A stretch of 64,000 bases of DNA from Kribbella soli (GTDB lineage: Bacteria; Actinomycetota; Actinomycetes; Propionibacteriales; Kribbellaceae), in the NCBI RefSeq assembly GCF_004331345.1, contig NZ_SJJZ01000001.1, forward strand, positions 744,001-808,000, given 5' to 3'. Numbering within the stretch: the first letter of the stretch is position 1; each line of letters starts with the position of its first letter. The notes under the pieces are model-generated. The model was not told the DNA's origin. It searched no databases and saw nothing but the letters and a program-made list of their open reading frames with translations. The position numbers and the translations under genes were made by a program. Below, one piece after another: positions 45,590 to 54,099 of the stretch.

Positions 45590-46123
45590 TCAGTGGATAA
45601 GTTGCTGGATCGCCGGGGCGTAGAGCCCGGCGACGGTCCCCAGGTCCGCGGTGGCGATCGGGCCGGTCTTGTCGATCGCGATCGCGGCGCCGAGGCCGAG
45701 CAGCTGCGCGGTGATCAGGCCCGCCCGGAGCTCGGCGTCCGGTCCGGTCAGCCGGGCGGCGAAGGCGCGGGTGACCTGGTCGCGGAAGTGCTCGCGGATC
45801 TGCGCCCGCTCGTCGGCCTTGCCGGCCGCGAACACGACCCGGACGAGCAGGTCCTGATCGTTCTCCCGGCGGTACTCGACGAGCGTGCGGACGGCGTGCT
45901 CGCCGAGCCGCTCGTTCGGTGCGGCGAGCAGCAACTGGGCCGCCTCGGTGAAGTCGGCGACCCGCTCGAACAGCGCTTCTTTGCCGCCGAAGTACTTGAC
46001 GATCAGGGCGGCGCTGACACCGGCGTCCGCGGCGACCCCGCGGAGCGTGACCGCGTCGTACGACTCCCGTGCGAACGCCTTGCGCGCCGCGCGGAGGATC
46101 GTGGTCCGCCCCGGGTCGGTCAC
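45590..46123 (-). CDS. TetR-family transcriptional regulator
   Basis: 177 residues from GTG 46123, which overlaps the MFS stop (GTGA). HTH: TTILRAARKAFARESYDAVT, then GVSAALIVKYFGGKEALFERV. The C-terminal domain is of the short TetR_C type. It is second in an exporter-regulator operon whose promoter region carries two matching palindromes, so it probably represses its own operon and responds to the exported compound. Confidence 0.9.
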   Translation of the reverse strand: MTDPGRTTILRAARKAFARESYDAVTLRGVAADAGVSAALIVKYFGGKEALFERVADFTEAAQLLLAAPNERLGEHAVRTLVEYRRENDQDLLVRVVFAAGKADERAQIREHFRDQVTRAFAARLTGPDAELRAGLITAQLLGLGAAIAIDKTGPIATADLGTVAGLYAPAIQQLIH

Positions 46124-47532
46124 GCCGTCGTCACCTTGACCGGCACCGGCTCCGGCCGCCTCGCCGGGATGAACATGACCAGGCCCGCCGCGACCAGGGC
46201 CGAGATGCCCGCGATGACGAACACGATCAGGTACGCCGACAGCGCGGGCGCGACCCGGCCGCCCGAGGAGATCGTGACGCCGGCGAGCACGCTCGCGACG
46301 ATCGTGCTGCAGATCGCCTGCCCGATCGTGCGCATCAGCGTGTTGAGGCCGTTCGCCGCAGCTGTTTCGGTCACCGGCACAGCATGCATGATCAATGCCG
46401 GAAGCGCCGAGTACGCAACGGCGGTTCCAGCGCTTACGACCGTTGCGCCGATCACGATCCCGGCGACATTGCTGCTGGTGAAGAGGCGGACGACGTACCC
46501 GGCGGCCATCAGCACCGACGCGATCGCGAGCGTGAACCGCGGGCCGCGCGCGCTCGAGATCCGGGCCGACACCGGCGAGAGCAGCACCATCGCGACACCG
46601 CCCGGGAGCAGGCACAGGCCGCTGACCACGATGGATTCACCGAGGCCGTAGCCGGTCCACGTCGGCTCCTGGACGAGTTGCGCCGTCGACAGCGAGTTGG
46701 CGTAGAAGGCGAAGCCGATCAGCAGGGCGCCGAGGTTCGTGAAGAGAACGGCCGGGCGCGCGGACACGCGGAGGTCGACGAGCGGGCTCTTCGTACGCAA
46801 CTCGTACCAGCCCCACAGTGGGACCAGCAGGATCGCGGCGGCGGACAGGCCGGCGATCGTCGTCGTACTCCACGCACTGCTCTTGGAGACGGCGAGCAGC
46901 AGGCAGACCAGGAACGCGCTCAAGCCGACGGCACCGAGGATGTCGAACCGGCCCCTGGTGCGGATTGCGGACTCCGGCACGATCAGCAGGACCAGCACAA
47001 CGTCGAGCACGCCGAGTCCGAGGTTGATCCAGAACATCGTGTGCCAGTTCGCGTACTCGACGACGAGCGTCGCGGCCGGGATGCCGAACGCGGCGCCGAT
47101 GCCCAGGGTCGAGCTCATGATGGCGATCGATGGGATCACCCGGCGCGGCGGCAGCTCGTCGCGCAGGATGCTGATCCCGAGCGGGACGACCGCGACCGCG
47201 GCGCCCTGGAACGCGCGGCCGACGATCAGCACGGTCAGGTTCGAGCTGCTCGCGCAGAGCAGCGAGCCGACGATCATCGACGACAGCGCGATCAGCAGGA
47301 CGCGGCGCTTGCCGTACATGTCGCCGGCGCGGCCGAGCAGCGGCGTGAACACCGCGCCGGTGAGCAGCGTGACCGTGATCAGCCAGCTGACGTCCGCCGC
47401 CGGGCTGTGCGTGATCGCGGGGAGTACAGGGAGCAGTGGCACGACGATGGTCTGGCTGATCGACACCAGTACGCCGCAGAACGCTAGCGCTGCCAGGACC
47501 AGACGTGGACGGGCAGCAGGACGGACGGTCAA
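46120..47532 (-). CDS. MFS drug transporter, DHA2 (14-TM) type
   Basis: 470 residues with about 14 hydrophobic segments. The start is TTG 47532, preceded by GAGGAC. Motif A between TM2 and TM3 is LGRAGDMYGKRRVLL, and motif C-like GIGAAFGIPAATLV is in TM5, both typical of drug/H+ antiporters. It probably exports a toxic compound using the proton gradient. The substrate is unknown. Two TetR-type operators lie just upstream, and the tetR gene is coupled to its 3' end. Confidence 0.93.
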   Translation of the reverse strand: MTVRPAARPRLVLAALAFCGVLVSISQTIVVPLLPVLPAITHSPAADVSWLITVTLLTGAVFTPLLGRAGDMYGKRRVLLIALSSMIVGSLLCASSSNLTVLIVGRAFQGAAVAVVPLGISILRDELPPRRVIPSIAIMSSTLGIGAAFGIPAATLVVEYANWHTMFWINLGLGVLDVVLVLLIVPESAIRTRGRFDILGAVGLSAFLVCLLLAVSKSSAWSTTTIAGLSAAAILLVPLWGWYELRTKSPLVDLRVSARPAVLFTNLGALLIGFAFYANSLSTAQLVQEPTWTGYGLGESIVVSGLCLLPGGVAMVLLSPVSARISSARGPRFTLAIASVLMAAGYVVRLFTSSNVAGIVIGATVVSAGTAVAYSALPALIMHAVPVTETAAANGLNTLMRTIGQAICSTIVASVLAGVTISSGGRVAPALSAYLIVFVIAGISALVAAGLVMFIPARRPEPVPVKVTTA

Positions 47533-47549
47533 GCGGAGTCCTCACGGGG

Positions 47550-47590
47550 GTGAACGGTTGTTTACCCAGGCATCGTAAACGCTTGTTCAC
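47550..47590. promoter_or_regulatory. Two TetR operators upstream of the MFS gene
   Basis: GTGAAC-GGTT-GTTTAC (47550-47565) and GTAAAC-GCTT-GTTCAC (47575-47590) are palindromes of the form GTxAAC-N4-GTTxAC. They are also inverted copies of each other around a 9-bp spacer. Confidence 0.75.
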
Positions 47591-47655
47591 CCCGATCGGA
47601 AGTGGCCCGGGAAACCGTTCACCAATTGGCCCAGCGCGACCGGTACCCGGTTCCC

Positions 47656-47668
47656 TACGGTGGGCAGC
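47656..47668 (+). promoter_or_regulatory. -10 element TACGGT seven bases before ATG
   Basis: TACGGT at 47656-47661, then seven bases and ATG 47669, without a ribosome binding site; supports a leaderless transcript and the choice of 47669 over the GTG at 47660. Confidence 0.45.
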
Positions 47669-48541
47669 ATGAGGATCTTCATCGCCGGCGCCACCGGCGC
47701 AGTCGGCCGCCGCCTCGTCCCCCTCCTAGCGGCCGAGGGCCACCACGTAACAGCCCTGAGCCGCCGCACCCACCCCGGCGCGGGTGGTGGCGTGACGACC
47801 GTTGTGGGGGATGTGTACGACGCGGAGCGGTTGCGGGACGTGGTTATGGCGGCTCGGCCGGATGTGGTGATGCATCAGTTGACCGATCTGGCGTCGCGGG
47901 ACTTCGCCGCGAACAGCCGCATCCGCCGCGAGGGCACGCGCAACCTGGTGGACGCAGCCCTGGCCGCCGGCGTACGGCGGGTTGTGTCGCAGAGCATCGC
48001 GTGGGCATACGAGCCCGGCTCGACGCCCGCGGACGAATCCACCCCGCTCGACCTGCACGCCCCGGACGCCACCCGCCGCGCCACGGTCGAGGCGGTCGCG
48101 ACACTGGAGGCGATCACCGCCGAAGCACCCGAGTGGGTCGCGCTCCGGTACGGCATGGTCTACGGCCCCGACACCTGGTACACCAAGGGCGCCCTGATGG
48201 CCGACCTCGCCACCACCGGCAACCTCCCCACCGGCCCCGACATCACCAGCTTCCTCCACATCGACGACGCCGCCACAGCCGCAGCAGCCGCCCTCACGTG
48301 GCCCACCGGAGCCGTAAACGTCGTCGACAACACTCCCGCCCCCGCCTCAACCTGGGCCCCGGCCTTCGCCGAATCCGTCGGCTCCCCCGCTGCAGCCGCG
48401 GACGGTGGGGCTGCGGGCGACGTACCGGATGAGGTGGCTGCTGCGCGTACGCCCTGGGCTCGTGGGGCGTCCAACGACTACGCCCGCTCGCTCGGCTGGT
48501 CACCTGCTCACCCGACCTGGCGTACCGGCTTCGGCTCCTGA
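47669..48541 (+). CDS. NAD-dependent epimerase/dehydratase (extended SDR)
   Basis: 290 residues from ATG 47669. The dinucleotide motif is IFIAGATGAVGRRLVPLL. VSQSIAWAYEPG occupies the active-site Ser/Thr region and LRYGMVYGPDTWYTKGAL resembles the substrate-binding section of sugar nucleotide epimerases. The substrate is unknown. It is divergent from the MFS-TetR operon and could be a target of the same TetR, since the operators lie 79 nt upstream. Confidence 0.88.
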   Translation: MRIFIAGATGAVGRRLVPLLAAEGHHVTALSRRTHPGAGGGVTTVVGDVYDAERLRDVVMAARPDVVMHQLTDLASRDFAANSRIRREGTRNLVDAALAAGVRRVVSQSIAWAYEPGSTPADESTPLDLHAPDATRRATVEAVATLEAITAEAPEWVALRYGMVYGPDTWYTKGALMADLATTGNLPTGPDITSFLHIDDAATAAAAALTWPTGAVNVVDNTPAPASTWAPAFAESVGSPAAAADGGAAGDVPDEVAAARTPWARGASNDYARSLGWSPAHPTWRTGFGS

Positions 48542-48642
48542 CTCGTCGAGTCGTGGTGTTTGGCTGGCGGCCCGGATCGCGAGTCGTGGATTGTGGTTGA
48601 GGTTCGGCGCCGATTCTCGCGACTCGGCGGGTGCAAAGAGAC

Positions 48643-48683
48643 CGGGCCCGACGCTCCGAGGGGGAGGGGAAGCGTCGGGCCCG
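48643..48683. terminator. Strong GC hairpin downstream of the HtrA gene
   Basis: CGGGCCCGACGCT (48643-48655) and AGCGTCGGGCCCG (48671-48683) form a perfect 13-bp stem around a purine-rich 15-nt loop, 37 nt beyond the HtrA stop on the minus strand. It also lies downstream of the epimerase gene. No T tract follows. Confidence 0.7.
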
Positions 48684-48720
48684 ATCTGGGCGGTCCGCCG
48701 GCAGCGGGGGGGCGCTGAGG

Positions 48721-50340
48721 TCAGCGGACCGGGCCTGTGATGAGTTCGATGGTTGCCTTGTGGGTCTGACCGGACTGGTCGGTCCAGCCGACCTCGACCT
48801 TGTCGCCCGGGTGCTGCTTGTTGAGGAGCTCGGACAGGGTGTCGGGCGAGGTGACGGCGTGCCCGGCGAAGGAGGTGATCACGTCACCGGCCTCGAGACC
48901 GGCCTCGTCCGCGTGACCGTCCGCGACCACGTCGCCGACGACCGCTCCGCTGGTACCGGTGCTGGTCACGACCGAGATCCCGAGCATCGCCGAGTCGCCG
49001 ATGTGTACGTCGGCCGACGCCTTCCCGTCCTCGATCTGCTCGGCGATGTCGAGCGCCTGGTTGATCGGGATCGCGTACCCCTCGGTCGTCGTCCCCGACC
49101 CATTGCCCTGCCCCGACCCGTCACCAGAACCGTTCCCGGACCCATCGCCCGAGCCGTCCCCGTAGCCGTTGCCCGAGCCGTTCCCGTAGCCGTTGCCGGA
49201 ACCCGAGCCGTCACCCGAACCGGAGCCGTCGCCGAACGGGAAGCCGCCGGTGCCGTTCCCATCGCCGTAGCCGCTGCCGTTCCCGGTACCGGTGTTGCCG
49301 TCGCCCCAGGCCGCCAGCGTCGCGGTGGCGCTCTGCGCGGTGGACGCCGAGGTCTGCCCCGGACGACCCTGGCCGCCGTTGTTGCCGCCGTTGCCGGCCA
49401 CGTCGACGCCGACCACCTCGCCGTTCGCGTTCGCCAACGGGCCGCCGGAGTCGCCGGCCTGGATGTTCGCGTCGGTCTGGATCAGGTCCTCCAGGTTCTC
49501 CGGGTCCTGGCCGTTCTCGTCGGTCGCGGTGATCGACTGGTTCAGCCCGGTCACCTTCCCGGCCGCGTAGCTCGGCGTGCCGCCGTCGCCACCCGCGTTC
49601 CCGATCCCGACCACCTGGTCGCCGAGCTTCACCTGGTCGGAGTTCCCGGTCTTCGCGGTCTCCAGCCCGGACGCGTCCTTCAGCTTCAGTACGGCGATGT
49701 CGTGATCCTCGTCGTACCCGACGACACTCGCGCTGTACGTCTTCCCGTTCCCGACGTCCGTCACGCTGATCGACGTCGCGCCCTCGATCACGTGGTGGTT
49801 GGTGAGGACCTCGCCGTCGGAAGTGAGCACGATCCCGGTGCCGGCCGCTCGCGCGTTCTCGTACCCGAGGACGGTGTTCACGTCGACCAGCCCCGGCGAC
49901 ACCTTCGCCGCCACGGCTGCCGGATCGAACGCCTGCTGCGACAGTTGCGAGCTGTTCGCGCCGGCGCGCTGGTCGATGCCCCAGGCAACCGACCCGGCGA
50001 CCAGCACCGCGGCCAGCCCGAACGCCCCGGCGGCCAGCAGTCGCCGCCCACGCTTCTTCGGCGGCTGCGGCGGAGGACCGAACGGGTACGGCGCCCCGAA
50101 CTGCGGCCCGTTCGGCGGACCGTACTGCGGACCGTACTGCGGCACCTGCTGGTACTGCGGATACGGCTGCGGCTGCCCATACGGCTGCCCGTACTGCGAC
50201 CCTGGCTGCTGCTGCGCGTGCGGCTGCCCGTACTGCGGCCGCGGCTGCTGCCCGCCTTGCGGCGACTGCCCGCCGTGCTGCTGCCCGCTCTGCGGCGCCT
50301 GTCCGCCGTTGTACGGTCCCGGTCCAGCGCTCTCGTTCAT
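48721..50340 (-). CDS. HtrA/DegP-type serine protease with PDZ domain and long Gly/Asp/Ser insert
   Basis: 539 residues from ATG 50340 (GAGGAGGG upstream). A Gln/Pro/Gly/Tyr-rich cytosolic tail (1-95) leads into one membrane segment (about 99-121). The extracytoplasmic trypsin-like domain has His183 (TNHHV), Asp214 (DHDIAVL) and Ser298 (GDSGGPL). An insert at about 317-417 consists almost only of Gly, Asn, Asp, Ser and Tyr. The PDZ domain follows at about 445-530. It is an envelope quality-control protease. The insert is coding sequence with repeated GGNTCC-type codons, not a separate repeat array. Confidence 0.93.
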   Translation of the reverse strand: MNESAGPGPYNGGQAPQSGQQHGGQSPQGGQQPRPQYGQPHAQQQPGSQYGQPYGQPQPYPQYQQVPQYGPQYGPPNGPQFGAPYPFGPPPQPPKKRGRRLLAAGAFGLAAVLVAGSVAWGIDQRAGANSSQLSQQAFDPAAVAAKVSPGLVDVNTVLGYENARAAGTGIVLTSDGEVLTNHHVIEGATSISVTDVGNGKTYSASVVGYDEDHDIAVLKLKDASGLETAKTGNSDQVKLGDQVVGIGNAGGDGGTPSYAAGKVTGLNQSITATDENGQDPENLEDLIQTDANIQAGDSGGPLANANGEVVGVDVAGNGGNNGGQGRPGQTSASTAQSATATLAAWGDGNTGTGNGSGYGDGNGTGGFPFGDGSGSGDGSGSGNGYGNGSGNGYGDGSGDGSGNGSGDGSGQGNGSGTTTEGYAIPINQALDIAEQIEDGKASADVHIGDSAMLGISVVTSTGTSGAVVGDVVADGHADEAGLEAGDVITSFAGHAVTSPDTLSELLNKQHPGDKVEVGWTDQSGQTHKATIELITGPVR

Positions 50341-50423
50341 CTGGTGTCGCCCTCCTCGGCAAGTTCCCTCTGCCTTCGAGTAGAGCTCGCCAGACTGAGA
50401 ACTCCATCGGGCCCACCAATGAA

Positions 50424-50981
50424 TCAGCTGAGAATCCGCTCCACCGCCATCACAACGGCCGTCCGCCGGAGCGACCGGTCCGGAAGCTCCGCGCCGTACT
50501 CCGGATTCATCGACGACCAGCTCGTCGCGATCGCCTGAATCAGCGACAGCAGACTGACCGGGGTGAACCGGCGCGACACCACCCGGCGCCGTATCCCCCG
50601 CTGGATCTCCTCCAGCCGGCGCTGATTGACCGCGACGATCGCTTCCAACGGCTGACCGTCCGGCCGCTCGAGCCGGTACCAGACCGACAGTCGGAGCCGG
50701 TCCGGATGCTCCTCGAAGTAGTCGAACACCCGGCCCGCGTACGACGGCAGGTCGTCGACGTCGAACCCGACCTCGTCCAGGTACTTCTCCACCGACGCAC
50801 TGAACACCGCGTCGAACAGGTCGTCCTTGTTCCCGAAGTACGCGTACAGCATCGCCTTGTTGCACTCGGCCACCTCAGCGATCCGGCTGACCCGCGCACC
50901 GCCGATCCCGAGCGCCGCGAACTCCTCGGTGGCGGCCTCCAGGATGCGGGCCCGGGTCCGGTCTGCGTTCCGTTGCTGCAT
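50424..50981 (-). CDS. TetR-family transcriptional regulator
   Basis: 185 residues. HTH: ARILEAATEEFAALGIGGAR then CNKAMLYAYFGNKDDLFDAVF. The C-terminal domain resembles TetR_C of the group often dividing from short-chain dehydrogenases. It is divergent from the SDR gene at 51078, and three AACC-type palindromes lie between them. It probably represses both. The inducer is unknown. Confidence 0.92.
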   Translation of the reverse strand: MQQRNADRTRARILEAATEEFAALGIGGARVSRIAEVAECNKAMLYAYFGNKDDLFDAVFSASVEKYLDEVGFDVDDLPSYAGRVFDYFEEHPDRLRLSVWYRLERPDGQPLEAIVAVNQRRLEEIQRGIRRRVVSRRFTPVSLLSLIQAIATSWSSMNPEYGAELPDRSLRRTAVVMAVERILS

Positions 50982-50994
50982 ACCGGCAGCTTAC

Positions 50995-51066
50995 CAACCA
51001 ACCGGTTGGTTGATTTCTAACCAACCGTTTGGTTACATAGAGGACGTATCCAACCGAACGGTTAGT
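50995..51066. promoter_or_regulatory. Cluster of TetR operators between tetR and SDR
   Basis: Site 1, 50995-51012: CAACCAACCGGTTGGTTG, a perfect 18-bp palindrome. Site 2, 51018-51035: TAACCAA-CCGT-TTGGTTA, perfect arms. Site 3, 51051-51065: CAACC-GAAC-GGTT, a weaker half-matching copy. Together they cover the whole divergent promoter region. Confidence 0.75.
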
Positions 51067-51077
51067 TAGGAACGACA

Positions 51078-51908
51078 ATGAGCAAGATCTGGCTGGTCAC
51101 CGGCAGCTCGCGCGGCCTGGGTCGCGCGCTGACCGAGGCAGTGCTCGCGGCCGGCGACCGCGTCGTCGGCACGGCTCGCAAACCCGAGCAGCTCGACGAC
51201 CTGGTGACGAAGTACGGCGACCAGTTGCGGGCCGTCGCCCTCGATGTCACGGACGCCGAGGCCGCGCGCGCCGCCGTACGGACCGCGGTGGCGGAGTTCG
51301 GCGGGCTGGACGTGGTGGCGAACAACGCGGGTTACGCGAACAGCGCGTCGATCGAGGAGATGGCCGACGACGACTTCCGGGCGCAGGTCGAGACCAACCT
51401 GTTCGGTGTGGTCAACGTGACGAAGGCCGCCCTGCCGGTGTTCCGCGAGCAGCGCAGCGGGCACTTCCTGCAGTTCTCGTCGATCGGTGGACGGGCCGGC
51501 GGCACACCCGGCATGGGTGCGTACCAGACCGCGAAGTTCGCCGTCGAAGGCTTCTCCGAGGTGCTGAACAACGAGGTGCGCCCGTTCGGCGTGAAGGTGA
51601 CGATCGTCGAGCCGGGCGGTTTCCGGACCGACTGGGGCGGCTCGTCGATGCAGCTCGCCGACGTGCACCCGGATTACGAGTCCACCGTCGGCGAGATGCA
51701 CCGGCGCCGTCTGGAGACCGACGGCAAGCAGCCCGGCGACCCGGCCAAGGCCGCGCAGGCGATCCTCGAGATCGTCGGCCTCGACAACCCGCCGCTCCGG
51801 CTGCTGCTCGGCACCGACGCCCTCAAGCTCGCCGAGTCCGCGTCGACGTCCCGCGCCGCCGAAGCCACCGCCTGGGCGCACCTCACCACCTCAACCGACT
51901 TCAGCTGA
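51078..51908 (+). CDS. Short-chain dehydrogenase/reductase (classical SDR)
   Basis: 276 residues; ATG 51078 follows AGGAACG. The cofactor motif is WLVTGSSRGLGRALTEA, followed by VVANNAGYAN (NNAG), FSSIGGRAG (catalytic Ser) and YQTAKFAVEGF (YxxxK). It is a complete NAD(P)-dependent oxidoreductase of unknown substrate. It is divergent from tetR and presumably induced when that repressor binds its ligand. Confidence 0.93.
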   Translation: MSKIWLVTGSSRGLGRALTEAVLAAGDRVVGTARKPEQLDDLVTKYGDQLRAVALDVTDAEAARAAVRTAVAEFGGLDVVANNAGYANSASIEEMADDDFRAQVETNLFGVVNVTKAALPVFREQRSGHFLQFSSIGGRAGGTPGMGAYQTAKFAVEGFSEVLNNEVRPFGVKVTIVEPGGFRTDWGGSSMQLADVHPDYESTVGEMHRRRLETDGKQPGDPAKAAQAILEIVGLDNPPLRLLLGTDALKLAESASTSRAAEATAWAHLTTSTDFS

Positions 51909-51920
51909 GCGAACGCTGCA

Positions 51921-53063
51921 CTACCCGCGGAGGTCGTGGAAGAACTCTCTGACGTCGGTGACCAGCAACTCGGGCTCTTCGAGCGCCGCGAAGTGACCAC
52001 CGTGGTCAACCTCGGTCCACCGCGTGATCGTGTTCGACGTCTCGCAGTACTTGCGGATCGCGACGTCGTGCGCCATCGCAAGGACAGCGGTCGGCACACC
52101 CGAGTTCGGCCGCGGCGACCAGTCGCGCGGCTGCGCGTACCCGATGTAGGCCGCCGACCCGCCGGTCCCGGTCAGCCAGTACATCATCACGTTCGTCAGC
52201 AGCCGGTCCTTGCTGATGATTGCCTCGGGCAAGGTCTCGGCCGGGTACGTCCAGGCCTTGAACTTGTCCATGATCCAGGCCAGTTGCGCGACCGGCGAGT
52301 CGACCAGGCCGTAGCCCAGCGTCTGCGGCCGGGTCGACTGGATCGAGATGTAGCCGAACTCGTCCTGCATGAACTGCGCGATCCGCGCCATCTTGTCCTG
52401 CTCCAGCGGCGTCAGCGTCTGCAGTTCCTCGTCGGACATCTGCAGCGGCGGCAGGTTCGTCCCGCCGTTCGTGTGGACGCCGACGACGTGCTCCGGAGCG
52501 GCCCGCCCGACCTCGGGTGACACCGATCCACCCAGATCCCCACCCTGTACGCCGTACCGCTCGTAGCCGAGCTCGTTCATCAACGCTGCCCACACGCGCC
52601 CGATCCGCGGGAACGTCCAGTCGTCGTCCGCCGTCGGCCCGGAGAACCCGAACCCGGGCAGCGCCGGGATCACGACATGGAAAGCGTCCGAGGCCTGCCC
52701 ACCAAAAGCGACCGGGTCGGTCAGCGGCCCGATCAGGTCGAGGAACTCGACGATCGACCCGGGCCAGCCGTGCGTGAGCATCAGCGGCAGCGCGTCCGGC
52801 TCCGCGGACCGGACGTGGATGAAGTGGATCCGCTGGCCTTCGATCTCGGTGGTGAACTGCGGGTACGAGTTCAGCTCCTTCTCGGCGGCGCGCCAGTCGT
52901 ACGTCGTACGCCAGTACTCGACCAGCGACGAAAGCCAGGCGACCGGTACGCCGGTGTTCCAGTCGTCGCCGGGAAGCGGTGCGGGAAGCCGGGTGCTCGC
53001 CAGCTTGGCGGCGAGTTCGTCGAGCGTGCTCTGCGGGATGTCGATGCTGAACGGCTTGATCAT
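51921..53063 (-). CDS. Epoxide hydrolase family protein (alpha/beta fold, EHN domain)
   Basis: 380 residues from ATG 53063; a GTG at 53084 would add seven. The N-terminal EHN region (KPFSIDIPQSTLDELAAKL ... W) precedes an alpha/beta hydrolase with oxyanion motif HGWPGS and nucleophile Asp in GVQGGDLGGSV. The catalytic His lies in VDHGGHFAALEEPE. Two Tyr that protonate the epoxide are expected in the cap. It converges on the SDR gene and is divergent from the WYL regulator, its likely controller. Confidence 0.92.
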   Translation of the reverse strand: MIKPFSIDIPQSTLDELAAKLASTRLPAPLPGDDWNTGVPVAWLSSLVEYWRTTYDWRAAEKELNSYPQFTTEIEGQRIHFIHVRSAEPDALPLMLTHGWPGSIVEFLDLIGPLTDPVAFGGQASDAFHVVIPALPGFGFSGPTADDDWTFPRIGRVWAALMNELGYERYGVQGGDLGGSVSPEVGRAAPEHVVGVHTNGGTNLPPLQMSDEELQTLTPLEQDKMARIAQFMQDEFGYISIQSTRPQTLGYGLVDSPVAQLAWIMDKFKAWTYPAETLPEAIISKDRLLTNVMMYWLTGTGGSAAYIGYAQPRDWSPRPNSGVPTAVLAMAHDVAIRKYCETSNTITRWTEVDHGGHFAALEEPELLVTDVREFFHDLRG

Positions 53064-53085
53064 GTCCACAACTCTGTCACCCACC

Positions 53086-53104
53086 TAGGACACCTTCAGT
53101 CCTA
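53086..53104. promoter_or_regulatory. Inverted repeat TAGGAC-N7-GTCCTA between epoxide hydrolase and WYL regulator
   Basis: Perfect 6-bp arms at 53086-53091 and 53099-53104, 22 nt upstream of the regulator start and 22 nt upstream of the hydrolase start. It may be the operator of the WYL regulator. Confidence 0.45.
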
Positions 53105-53126
53105 ACAACCTGACAGAATTGAAAAC

Positions 53127-54071
53127 ATGATCGAGACCTCGGCACGACTGCTGAAGCTCCTCTCCCTGTTGCAGCAACCCAAGGAGTGGAGCGGCACCGC
53201 CCTGGCCGGCGAGCTCGGCGTCGGGGTTCGGACGGTACGGCGGGACGTCGACAAGCTCCGCAACCTCGGCTACCCCGTCGACGCCATCCCCGGTGTCGCC
53301 GGCTACCGCCTCGGCGCGGGCGCCGCACTCCCCCCGCTGCTGCTCGACGACGAGGAAGCGATCGCGGTCGCCATCGGACTGCGGGCCGCGGCGAGCGGGA
53401 CCGTCGCGGGCACCGAGGAGTCGTCGGTCCGCGCGCTGACGAAGCTCGAGCAGGTGCTGCCGTCACGACTACGCCATCGGATCGAGCTCCTCCAGCAGAT
53501 CGCCGTGACGCCCTCGGGCGGTCCGTCGGTGCAACCCGACGTACTGCTGGCGGTCGCGGCTGCGTGCCGGGACCATCAGCGGCTGCGGTTCGACTACCGC
53601 AACCACGACGGTACGGCGACCACGCGGACGACCGAGCCGCACCGGCTCGTGCACACCGGGCGCCGGTGGTACCTGGTCGCGTGGGATCTCGACCGCGACG
53701 ACTGGCGGACGTTCCGCGTCGACCGGGTGGAGCCGCGTATCCCGACCGGCCCGCGGTTCACCCCGCGCGACGTACCTGATCTCGCGACCACGAACCGCGG
53801 CGTCGCGTACGGCGGCTACCGCTACCAGTCACGACTGCTCGTCCAGGCCCCGGTCGAGCAGGTCGCGGACAAGTTCGCGCCGAGCGTCGCCACGGTGACG
53901 CCCGTCGACGCGACGACGACGCTGGTCGAGACCGGGGCCAACTCGCTCGACGAGCTCGCGCTGCACCTCGGCCTGCTCGGCTATCCGCTCGAGATCCAGT
54001 CACCGCCGGAGCTGATCGACCACATCCGCGAGCTCACGACGCGCCTGGCGGCGGCGATTCCGGCGTCCTGA
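53127..54071 (+). CDS. YafY-type HTH/WYL-domain transcriptional regulator
   Basis: 314 residues. HTH_11 winged helix at about 1-60 (LLKLLSLLQQPKEWSGTALA, then GVRTVRRDVDKLRNLGYPVD), a WYL domain at about 140-215 (RLRFDYRNHD, then RRWYLVAWDLDRDDWRTFRVD with the WYL-like motif), and a C-terminal WCX region. WYL proteins sense nucleotides or other ligands. CAGAAT seven bases before ATG 53127 may be the -10 of a leaderless mRNA. It is divergent from the epoxide hydrolase. Confidence 0.92.
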   Translation: MIETSARLLKLLSLLQQPKEWSGTALAGELGVGVRTVRRDVDKLRNLGYPVDAIPGVAGYRLGAGAALPPLLLDDEEAIAVAIGLRAAASGTVAGTEESSVRALTKLEQVLPSRLRHRIELLQQIAVTPSGGPSVQPDVLLAVAAACRDHQRLRFDYRNHDGTATTRTTEPHRLVHTGRRWYLVAWDLDRDDWRTFRVDRVEPRIPTGPRFTPRDVPDLATTNRGVAYGGYRYQSRLLVQAPVEQVADKFAPSVATVTPVDATTTLVETGANSLDELALHLGLLGYPLEIQSPPELIDHIRELTTRLAAAIPAS

Positions 54072-54087
54072 CGGGGCCACGCCCCTG

Positions 54088-54099
54088 TACCGTTCAGGC
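54088..54099 (+). promoter_or_regulatory. -10 element TACCGT six bases before ATG
   Basis: TACCGT at 54088-54093 followed by six bases and ATG 54100. No ribosome binding site is present, indicating a leaderless transcript. Confidence 0.45.

Noticed and set aside
49085..49330. Repetitive DNA that could be a CRISPR or satellite array
   Set aside because: The repeats are short, irregular and in frame with the HtrA Gly/Asp/Ser insert; there are no spacers.
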